A stretch of 64,000 bases of DNA from Halomonas stenophila. GTDB lineage: Bacteria; Pseudomonadota; Gammaproteobacteria; Pseudomonadales; Halomonadaceae. Made by a program: the position numbers and the translations under genes. The stretch spans positions 795,383 to 859,382 of the forward strand of contig NZ_JACHXR010000001.1 in the NCBI RefSeq assembly GCF_014192275.1, read 5' to 3'. Shown piece by piece: positions 57,898 through 64,000 of the stretch; within the stretch, counting starts at the first letter, position 1, and the number at the start of each line of letters is the position of its first letter. The notes below the pieces were generated by a model, which worked only from the letters and a program-made list of their open reading frames with translations, ran no database searches and had not been told where the DNA came from.

Positions 57898-58806
57898 ATG
57901 CTGCATAACTTCGGGTCGATCAATCTCGACCACGTCTATCGCGTTCCCCACCTGGTCAGGCCCGGCGAGACCCTGGCCAGCCACGACTATCGCGTCGGCC
58001 TGGGGGGCAAGGGCGCCAACCAGTCGCTGGCCATGGCCCGGGCCGGCGGCCGGGTCCGCCACTGGGGGCGGCTCGGCCGGCAGGACGCCTGGGCACGGGA
58101 TCTCATGGCGCGCAGCGGCGTGGCCGTCGACAGCGTCGCGCTCGTCGACGAGCCCAGCGGCCACGCCATCATCCAGGTGGATGACCAGGGCGAGAATGCC
58201 ATCCTGCTGTTTCCGGGCGCCAACCATGGCTTCACGACGGCCGACCTGGACGCGCGGATCGCCGAGATCGCCCCCGGCGACTGGCTACTGACCCAGAACG
58301 AATGCAATGCCCTGCCCCGGGTGTTCGCCCGGGCGCAGGCCCGGGGGGTGAAGATCGCCTTCAATCCGGCCCCCATGACCGACGAGGTCGCCGGACTGCC
58401 CCTGGCGGCCTGCCGGTTGTTGTTCGTCAACCGGGGCGAGGCCGAGGCCCTCACCGGCCTCGCTACCGACGCCCCCGCGGAGGCCCTGCTGGCGGCCCTG
58501 GCCCGACGGCTGCCCGCCACCGAGACGGTGCTGACCCTGGGCGGCGACGGCGCCTGGTACCAGTACGGCGACCAGCGCCACTTCCAGCCACCGCTGCCGG
58601 TCGTCGCCCGGGACACCACCGCCGCCGGCGATACCTTCATCGGCTACTACCTGGCCGCGGTCCAGGCCGACCTGCCGCCGACGGCCTGCCTCGAGCGCGC
58701 CGCCACGGCCGCGGCCCTGGCCGTCCAGCGCCTCGGCGCCACCGAGAGCATCCCCGACGCCGCCGAGGTGGAGCGGGTCCTGCGCCACGGCCTCGACGCC
58801 CCCTGA
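57898..58806 (+). CDS. rbsK: Ribokinase-like PfkB family sugar kinase
   Basis: A 302-residue PfkB family kinase, most like ribokinase, phosphorylating D-ribose to ribose-5-phosphate. The sugar-site GLGGKGANQSLAMARAG and the ATP-site/anion-hole DTTAAGDTFIGYYLAA with catalytic Asp (AAGD) are intact. The N terminus MLHNFGSINLDHVYRV matches the family and the ATG at 57898 is chosen for this; the open frame extends back into the repeat element without similarity. It lies 21 bases before a nucleoside hydrolase gene, so the pair probably salvages ribose released from nucleosides. Confidence 0.9.
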   Translation: MLHNFGSINLDHVYRVPHLVRPGETLASHDYRVGLGGKGANQSLAMARAGGRVRHWGRLGRQDAWARDLMARSGVAVDSVALVDEPSGHAIIQVDDQGENAILLFPGANHGFTTADLDARIAEIAPGDWLLTQNECNALPRVFARAQARGVKIAFNPAPMTDEVAGLPLAACRLLFVNRGEAEALTGLATDAPAEALLAALARRLPATETVLTLGGDGAWYQYGDQRHFQPPLPVVARDTTAAGDTFIGYYLAAVQADLPPTACLERAATAAALAVQRLGATESIPDAAEVERVLRHGLDAP

Positions 58807-58827
58807 CCGTCACCGACGAGGAGCCCC

Positions 58828-59769
58828 ATGACCCATCCGATCATCTTCGATACCGACCCCGGCGTCGATGACGCCCAGGCCATCGCCATCGCCCTGCGCC
58901 ACCCCGCCATCGAGCTGCTGGGCATGACCACCACCTTCGGCAATGTCGACGTGGCCACCGCCACCCACAACGCCCTGCTGCTCGCCGAACTGGCCGGTCG
59001 CGAGGTGCCCGTGGCCCAGGGGGCCGCGGCCCCGCTGGTCAAGCCCCGCCACCCGGCCCCGGCGCATATCCATGGCACCAACGGCCTGGGCGACATCGCG
59101 CTGCCGGCGGTGCAGGGCCGGGCCGACCCGCGCAGCGCGGCACGCTTCATCATCGATACGGTCAATGCCCGCCCCGGCGAGGTCAGCCTGGTGGCGGTCG
59201 GGCCGCTCGGCAACCTGGCCACGGCCCTGCAACTCGACCCGACCATCATCGACAGGGTCAAGCAGGTGGTGGTGATGGGCGGCTCGATTCGGGAAGGCGG
59301 CAACGTGACCCCGGTGGCCGAGGCCAATATCTTCAACGACCCCCATGCCGCCGCCCGGGTGCTCACGGCGGGCTGGCCGCTCATCCTGGTGGGCCTGGAC
59401 GTGACCCACCGCTGCGTGCTCGGCCCGGCGCACATGGCACGCATCGCCGCCGGCCAGGGAAAGCTCGGCGAGGTGCTGGCCGGCAGCTACGGCTTCTACC
59501 GCGACTTCTACCAGGACATGCTCGGCATCGACGGCTGCTGCCCCCACGACAGCTGCGCCCTGGCCTGGCTGATCCGGCCGGAGCTGTTCACCACCGCCCG
59601 CGGCCACCTGACCGTGGCCACCCAGGGCGATGCCGAGGGCCAGACCATCTTCGCCCCGGAGAACCGCGGCTATATCGAGCCACGCTGGTCGCGCACCCCG
59701 CTGGCGGACGTCTGCCTGGGCGTGGACGGCACGGCCGTGGTGGAGTGGATCACCGAAACCCTGGCGTGA
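58828..59769 (+). CDS. Nucleoside hydrolase (ribonucleoside hydrolase family)
   Basis: A 313-residue IunH/RihA family enzyme that splits ribonucleosides into base and ribose. The calcium-binding signature FDTDPGVDDAQAIAIAL is complete. The ribose pocket VVMGGSIREGGNVTPVAEANIFNDPHAA and the catalytic-site His region of the C-terminal half (HDSCALAWLI with Asp) are present. The ATG follows GAGGAG. It is paired with a ribokinase gene upstream. Purine versus pyrimidine preference is not evident. Confidence 0.93.
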   Translation: MTHPIIFDTDPGVDDAQAIAIALRHPAIELLGMTTTFGNVDVATATHNALLLAELAGREVPVAQGAAAPLVKPRHPAPAHIHGTNGLGDIALPAVQGRADPRSAARFIIDTVNARPGEVSLVAVGPLGNLATALQLDPTIIDRVKQVVVMGGSIREGGNVTPVAEANIFNDPHAAARVLTAGWPLILVGLDVTHRCVLGPAHMARIAAGQGKLGEVLAGSYGFYRDFYQDMLGIDGCCPHDSCALAWLIRPELFTTARGHLTVATQGDAEGQTIFAPENRGYIEPRWSRTPLADVCLGVDGTAVVEWITETLA

Positions 59770-59772
59770 CCC

Positions 59773-60045
59773 TCAGGCCGTCGTGAAGGTGTCCGGGTCG
59801 TGCTGCTCGACCACCTCGAGCTCCACGTGGGTGACCCGGGCCCCCGGCGGCCCCTTCCACAGCCACTCGCTGAGATCGCGGACCGCCTCGCGGCGCCCGC
59901 AAAGCAACACCTCGACGCGACCGTCCGGCAGGTTCCTGGCATGCCCGGTGACCCCGGCCTTGAGGGCCTGTTCCTGGGTGGCGCGACGATACCAGACCCC
60001 CTGCACCTTGCCGGTCACCAGGGCCTTCACACAGTAGCTGTCCAT
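59773..60045 (-). CDS. acyP: Acylphosphatase
   Basis: A 90-residue enzyme that hydrolyses acyl phosphates such as acetyl or carbamoyl phosphate. The catalytic Arg and substrate loop are in VTGKVQGVWYRRAT, and the catalytic Asn in GHARNLPDGRVEVLLCG. The ATG at 60045 follows GGAGG seven bases upstream; a longer frame to 60117 lacks similarity. It converges on the nucleoside hydrolase with a 3-base gap between stops, and diverges from the amino-acid dehydrogenase. Confidence 0.94.
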   Translation of the reverse strand: MDSYCVKALVTGKVQGVWYRRATQEQALKAGVTGHARNLPDGRVEVLLCGRREAVRDLSEWLWKGPPGARVTHVELEVVEQHDPDTFTTA

Positions 60046-60287
60046 TCGGCGTCCTCCATGTCGATGCGCGGACCCGCGGCCCGCCAGGGAGCGGGAGCCT
60101 GCTCTTCGTTCTAGCATCCCGGCCGCTCACCACCAAGGTGCGAGGCTTCCCCGGGGCCAGGCGATGCACTAGTCTTCAGGGTGTCATACAGACGATCGCT
60201 CGGCCAAAAGCCGGGACGATACCAGGTTTCGCCGGCCTACCGCGGCGGACCACCCCACAACAACCTTCCTCACAAGGGAGACACGTC

Positions 60288-61328
60288 ATGCTGGTCTTCG
60301 ACCACCCCGAGTTCGACCACCATCAGCAGGTCGTCTTCGGCAGCGACGAGGCGAGCGGCCTGCGCGCCATCATCGCCATTCACGACACCCACCGCGGCCC
60401 GGCCCTGGGCGGCCTGCGCATCTTCCCCTACGCCAGCGAGGCGGATGCCCTGACCGACGTCCTGCGCCTGTCGCGGGGCATGACCTACAAGTCGGCCCTG
60501 GCCGACCTGCCCCTCGGCGGCGGCAAGGCGGTGATCATCGCCGACCCGCGTCGCGACAAGAGCCCCGACCTGCTGCGCGCCATGGGACGACTGATCGACT
60601 CGCTGTCCGGACACTACATCACCGCCGAGGACTCCGGCTCCAGCGAGGCCGACATGCGGATCATCGCCGAGCGCACCGCCCATGTGGGCGGGCTCGGCCA
60701 CGACGGCCGCTCCGGCGACCCCTCGCCCTTCACCGCCCACGGGGTGTTCTGCGCGCTGAAGAGCGCCGTGCGCCATGGCCTGGACCGCGATGACCTCGGC
60801 GAGCTGCGGGTGGCCATCCAGGGGGTGGGGCATGTCGGGGCGCACCTGGCACGCCAGCTCCACGCGGCCGGCGCGCAGCTGGTGCTGACCGATGTCGACC
60901 GGGATGCGCTGGGGCGGCTCGCCGATGAGCTGGATGCCGAGATCGCCGCCCCCGAGGCCATCGCCGAGGCCGAGGTGGATGTCTTCGCCCCCTGCGCCAT
61001 GGGCGCCGCGCTCACCCCGGCCGTGGTCGAGCGACTCAAGGCCCGGGTGGTCTGCGGCGCCGCCAACAACCAGCTGGCCCATCCCGACGTGGCCCGGCTG
61101 CTGACCGAGCGCGGCATCCTCTACACGCCGGACTATGTCGCCAATGCCGGCGGGGTGATCGAGATCGCCTGGCAGCGTCGCGAGGACTACCGCCGCGAGG
61201 CTGTCATGAGCCATATCGAGGGCATCGGGGCTACCCTCGACGAGATCTTCCGGCGCGCCGACCGCGAGGGCCAGAGCCCCGCCCGGGTGGCCGACGACCT
61301 CGCGCGGGAACGCTTCCGCGCCACTTGA
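60288..61328 (+). CDS. Leu/Phe/Val dehydrogenase family protein
   Basis: A 346-residue NAD-dependent amino acid dehydrogenase of the Glu/Leu/Phe/Val family, deaminating branched-chain or aromatic amino acids to oxo acids. The glycine-rich substrate site GPALGGLRIFPY and the catalytic Lys in LPLGGGKAVIIADP are present; the NAD motif is VAIQGVGHVGAHLA. CGAANNQLA is the conserved C-terminal signature. The ATG at 60288 follows AAGGGAG. It is monocistronic; no regulator or catabolic genes adjoin. Confidence 0.92.
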   Translation: MLVFDHPEFDHHQQVVFGSDEASGLRAIIAIHDTHRGPALGGLRIFPYASEADALTDVLRLSRGMTYKSALADLPLGGGKAVIIADPRRDKSPDLLRAMGRLIDSLSGHYITAEDSGSSEADMRIIAERTAHVGGLGHDGRSGDPSPFTAHGVFCALKSAVRHGLDRDDLGELRVAIQGVGHVGAHLARQLHAAGAQLVLTDVDRDALGRLADELDAEIAAPEAIAEAEVDVFAPCAMGAALTPAVVERLKARVVCGAANNQLAHPDVARLLTERGILYTPDYVANAGGVIEIAWQRREDYRREAVMSHIEGIGATLDEIFRRADREGQSPARVADDLARERFRAT

Positions 61329-61342
61329 CGCCCGGCGGGAGA

Positions 61343-62440
61343 TCAGTCCCGACGCCCCGTCCGCGAGGCGGCCTCCTCCGCCGCCTCGTCCTCGTGGCCC
61401 GGCGCCTTCACCTCCGCCCCCTCGGCGTCTTCTCGGCTTGGCGCCTCGCGAGACGCCTCTTCGTCACCAACGGATTCGTCGGCGCGGCGTTTCTTGAGGG
61501 ACAGGCCGCGCCGGCGTGACGGGCGCTGAGCCACGGGCTCGTCGAGCAGCTCGTGCTGGACCCGCACCGCGGTGTTGCGCGGGACCACCTCGCGCCCCCG
61601 CGCCAGCAGGTGACACTTGGTGAAGGCCGCGCCGAACAACAGGATCAGCGAGGAGTAATAGACCCACAGCAGCACGACCACCACGGAGCCGGCGGCCCCA
61701 TAGGTGGACGCCGTGGCCGTATAGGCCAGATAGGCCGCAATCGCCGACCGGCCGATGGAGAACAGCAGCGCGGTGACCACCGCCCCCACCAGCACGTCCC
61801 GCCAGCTCAGCACCACGTCCGGCAAGACCCTGAAGATGGTGGCGAACAGCGCCGCCACCACCGCCAGGGAGATCAGGAACTCCAGGCCGGCGGCCAGGGC
61901 GCCGAGGAACGGCAGCAGGCCGTTGGCGGCCTTGAGCACGGCATTGACGGCCACCCCCAGCATCAGCGAGACGAGAAGGATGAAGCCGATGGACAGCACC
62001 ACGGCCAGCGAGAGGATGCGATTCTTCAGGAAGATCAGCAGGCTGTTGGAGCTGGGGCGCGCCGTCACCCCCCACAGGGTGTTCAGGGAGTACTGCATCT
62101 GGCCGAAGACGGTGGTGGCACCGACCAGCAGGGCCCCGACGCCGAGCAGGGTCGGCCAGAGCCCCGATTCCTGGACGCGCGCCTGGGCCACGGCGGCCTG
62201 TATCGCCTCGGCGGCGGCTTGGCCCATGGTGCCCTGCAACTGGGCGACGATCTGTCCCTGGGCGGCCTCCTCGCCGAGGACAACCCCGATCACGGTGACC
62301 GCGATGATCATCGTCGGCGCCAGCGAGAAGAGGGTGTAGAAGGCCAGCGACCCGGCATAGCTGAAGGCGTTGCGCTCCAGCCACAGCTTCACGGCGTCAT
62401 GCACCACGCCCCACCAGAACAACACGTGCTTCTTGATCAT
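61343..62440 (-). CDS. YihY/virulence factor BrkB family membrane protein
   Basis: A 365-residue inner-membrane protein with six hydrophobic helices (about residues 30-285), including FSYAGSLAFYTLFSLAPTMI and SIGRSAIAAYLAYTATAST. The C-terminal 75 residues are charged and disordered (repeated EEAS, DEA and SRRRG words). The family was once thought to be RNase BN but is now of unclear transport or efflux function. It diverges from nadM across a spacer that holds the nadM promoter. Confidence 0.92.
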   Translation of the reverse strand: MIKKHVLFWWGVVHDAVKLWLERNAFSYAGSLAFYTLFSLAPTMIIAVTVIGVVLGEEAAQGQIVAQLQGTMGQAAAEAIQAAVAQARVQESGLWPTLLGVGALLVGATTVFGQMQYSLNTLWGVTARPSSNSLLIFLKNRILSLAVVLSIGFILLVSLMLGVAVNAVLKAANGLLPFLGALAAGLEFLISLAVVAALFATIFRVLPDVVLSWRDVLVGAVVTALLFSIGRSAIAAYLAYTATASTYGAAGSVVVVLLWVYYSSLILLFGAAFTKCHLLARGREVVPRNTAVRVQHELLDEPVAQRPSRRRGLSLKKRRADESVGDEEASREAPSREDAEGAEVKAPGHEDEAAEEAASRTGRRD

Positions 62441-62511
62441 CTGCTTGCCTCACAGTCCCTTGCCTGTCCGCCAGCATACCGAAGCCGCGCCCGCCGTGCA
62501 GGTCGCGGGAA

Positions 62512-62540
62512 TTGCACGGCCCCGAGCGGGTCACCATAAT
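62512..62540 (+). promoter_or_regulatory. Sigma70 promoter of the nadM-Nudix gene
   Basis: TTGCAC (62512-62517), a 17-base spacer and CATAAT (62535-62540) lie 27 bases upstream of the nadM start codon in the YihY/nadM divergent spacer. Confidence 0.55.
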
Positions 62541-62567
62541 GGGCGTTTTACCGCGCGGAGCGAGCCC

Positions 62568-63662
62568 ATGAGTCCGAGCCCGGACGCCGACAGCCCCAGC
62601 CACGACTTCGACTGTCTGGTCTTCATCGGCCGCTTCCAGCCTCCCCATCTCGGTCACCTGGCGGTCATCCACGAGGCCCTCAAGCGCGCCCGCCAGGTCA
62701 TCGTCCTGGTCGGCTCCGCCTGGCAGGCCCGTTCGCTGCGCAACCCCTGGCGCTTCGACGAGCGGCGCCGCATGCTGCGCACCGCCTTCGACGAGGAGGA
62801 CAATGCCCGCCTCGAGATCGTGCCGCTGCTCGACGCCCTCTACAACAACGATGTCTGGGTGCGCGACGTGCAGCGCAAGGTGCGCGATATCGCCTCGCCG
62901 AGCCAGGCCCGCCTGCCGCGGATCGGGCTGATCGGGGCCAGCCGCGGCCAGTCGAGCTACTACCTGTCGCTGTTTCCCCAGTGGGAGTCGGTCAGCGTGC
63001 CGATGGTCGAGGGCATCTCGGCCAGCCAGATCCGCGAGCGACTGTTTCGCTCGCCGGCGGCCGCGAAGGACTACGCCAGTACCGGCGCCTCCCATGACCT
63101 GCCCCCGGGGGTGGTGGAGGAGATCCGGGCGTTCTTCGCCACGGAGCCCTACCAGCAACTGGTCGAGGAACAGCAGCTGCTGGACCAGTATCGCGACGCC
63201 TGGTCCCTGGCGCCCTACCCGCCGATCTTCGTCACCGTGAACGCCGTGGTGGTGCAGTCGGGACACGTCCTGCTGGTCAGGCGCACGGCGGCGCCGGGCA
63301 AGGGCCTCCATGCCCTGCCCGGCGGCTTCATCAATTCCCATGAACGCCTGCTCGATGCCTGCCTGAGGGAACTCCGCGAACGGGTCCGGCTCAAGGTACC
63401 GGAGCCCGTCCTCAAGGGCTCGCTGAGGGGCCAGCGACTGTTCGACGAGCCCCATCGCAGCTGGCGCGGCCGGACCCTGGCCGAGGCCTTCTACTTCGCC
63501 CTGCGCCCCGAGCAGCAGTTGCCGCGGCTGAAGCCGGTGAAGGGCGGTGACCATGCCCGCTGGGTGCCCCTGGCCGACCTGGAGCCCGACGGGCTCTTCG
63601 AGGACCACTTCTTCATCATCCAGAACTTCCTGGGCCTGCCCGCCGACTTCAGCGAACCCTGA
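62568..63662 (+). CDS. Bifunctional NMN adenylyltransferase / Nudix hydrolase (NadM-Nudix)
   Basis: A 364-residue fusion. The N-terminal NadM-type nucleotidyltransferase (about 12-185) has the HxGH motif in [14 protein letters not shown] and [10 protein letters not shown] of the ISxSxxR type, and makes NAD from NMN and ATP. The C-terminal Nudix domain (about 215-360) has a Nudix box [20 protein letters not shown] that then reads RVRL, so the second Glu of the REUxEE core is Arg; hydrolase activity may be reduced. The ATG is fixed by the promoter and the family start. The 3' end is partly repeated just after the stop. Confidence 0.93.
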   Translation: MSPSPDADSPSHDFDCLVFIGRFQPPHLGHLAVIHEALKRARQVIVLVGSAWQARSLRNPWRFDERRRMLRTAFDEEDNARLEIVPLLDALYNNDVWVRDVQRKVRDIASPSQARLPRIGLIGASRGQSSYYLSLFPQWESVSVPMVEGISASQIRERLFRSPAAAKDYASTGASHDLPPGVVEEIRAFFATEPYQQLVEEQQLLDQYRDAWSLAPYPPIFVTVNAVVVQSGHVLLVRRTAAPGKGLHALPGGFINSHERLLDACLRELRERVRLKVPEPVLKGSLRGQRLFDEPHRSWRGRTLAEAFYFALRPEQQLPRLKPVKGGDHARWVPLADLEPDGLFEDHFFIIQNFLGLPADFSEP

Positions 63663-63691
63663 TGCCGAGCGGCTCCTTCAGCGAGCCCTGA
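63648..63691 (+). repeat. Short duplication of the nadM 3' end
   Basis: TTCAGCGAACCCTGA (63648-63662), the last codons and stop of nadM, is repeated with one change as TTCAGCGAGCCCTGA (63677-63691). The offset is 29 bp, so the copy is out of frame. It resembles, on a smaller scale, the repetition at the yebC 3' end. Confidence 0.75.
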
Positions 63692-63737
63692 AAGGAACAG
63701 TCGAGTCCAAGACGCCAGGATCGATGCTTAATCTCCT

Positions 63738-63880
63738 AAAAAGGTAGAGATTTCCGTAGCGAGCGAAGACTAGGTCGGTCACCGCCGCAGCGCAGCTACC
63801 GCAGTGTAGCCTGCTACATGAGGATAGCGAGCAGCGCCGGTGGCCGAGCTATCGAGCGCAGTAGGAAATCACACCTTTTT
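63738..63880. repeat. Large imperfect palindrome near the window end
   Basis: A left arm starting AAAAAGGTAGAGATTTCC (from 63738) pairs imperfectly with the right arm ending GGAAATCACACCTTTTT (to 63880), with further matches inward (GCGAGCGAAGACTAGGTCGG against CCGAGCTATCGAGCGC). The arms are about 70 bp. The words match the palindrome at 6352-6437. No gene was found in 63663-64000. Confidence 0.7.
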
Positions 63881-63996
63881 CAGGCCTGGAGGAAATCCCG
63901 CGGCCTGCTACATGAGGATAGCGAGCAGCGCCGGTGGCCGAGCTATCGAGCGCAGTAGGAAATCACACCTTTTTCAGGCCTGGAGGAAATCCCGCG
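63809..63996. repeat. Perfect 94-bp tandem repeat at the right edge
   Basis: Units 63809-63902 and 63903-63996 are identical over all 94 bases and each contains the right arm of the palindrome, so that arm is present twice. Identity without drift implies recent duplication or gene conversion. More units could continue beyond the window, although the next four bases do not fit. Confidence 0.9.
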
Positions 63997-64000
63997 GCAG

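Noticed and set aside
63809..64000. CRISPR array at the window end
   Set aside because: The 94-bp units are directly abutting and identical, with no spacers.

Overview
The window looks like chromosomal DNA of a halophilic gammaproteobacterium of the Halomonas group. The clearest evidence is a complete ectoine cluster (ectA-ectB-ectC, 18459-20907) whose proteins read like Halomonas EctABC. GC-rich coding, Pseudomonas-like gene orders (fmdB-aspS-yebC-ruvCAB-tolQRAB-pal-cpoB; ubiG-phosphatase) and stand-alone hisI and sufE fit this. No rRNA, tRNA, CRISPR array, prophage block or intact transposase was recognised.

Layout. 1-5421 (minus): 5' end of a sulfite reductase hemoprotein gene, a MATE efflux pump and cobalamin-dependent methionine synthase metH. 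5761-9784: nfuA and sufE (Fe-S assembly) flank a divergent pair, a KfrA-type coiled-coil DNA-binding protein and a tyrosine recombinase, with three strong palindromes between them. 9879-12645 (minus): DJ-1/PfpI protein, a zur-hisI-yidD run, and a small ferritin-like protein with a paralogue at 30550. 12775-16155 (minus): a three-gene unit of secreted retropepsin-like protease, inactive transglutaminase with membrane helices, and RimK-like ligase. 16156-17231 is gene-poor and leads into a second tyrosine recombinase. 18459-22526: ectABC and glutathione reductase. 22676-30331: carbonic anhydrase, a complete dipeptide/oligopeptide ABC importer (binding protein, two permeases, two ATPases) and a LysR regulator. 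30550-39396: ferritin-like paralogue, Crp/Fnr regulator, msrA, and tamA-tamB preceded by a coiled-coil membrane protein. 39669-44073: sodB, a degenerate UDP-sugar dehydrogenase beside galU, then ubiG and a HAD phosphatase. 44233-56372: an orphan zinc-ribbon protein, then the long minus-strand cell-envelope/recombination block from fmdB to yciK. 56578-63662: D-2-hydroxyacid dehydrogenase, ribokinase plus nucleoside hydrolase, acylphosphatase, Leu/Phe/Val-type dehydrogenase, YihY and a NadM-Nudix fusion.

Functional themes are osmoadaptation (ectABC), redox and metal homeostasis (gor, sodB, msrA, zur, ferritin-like proteins, nfuA, sufE), envelope integrity (tol-pal, tamAB, possible MupP) and nutrient uptake or salvage (peptide ABC importer, nucleoside hydrolase plus ribokinase).

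The most unusual signals are not enzymes. They are an in-frame 63-bp repetition of the yebC 3' end, a two-copy MITE-like repeat of about 150 bp (11891 and 57648), a family of imperfect palindromes (6352-6437; 63738-63996, the latter tandemly duplicated), and a nucleotide-sugar dehydrogenase that lacks both its NAD glycine motif and its catalytic cysteine.
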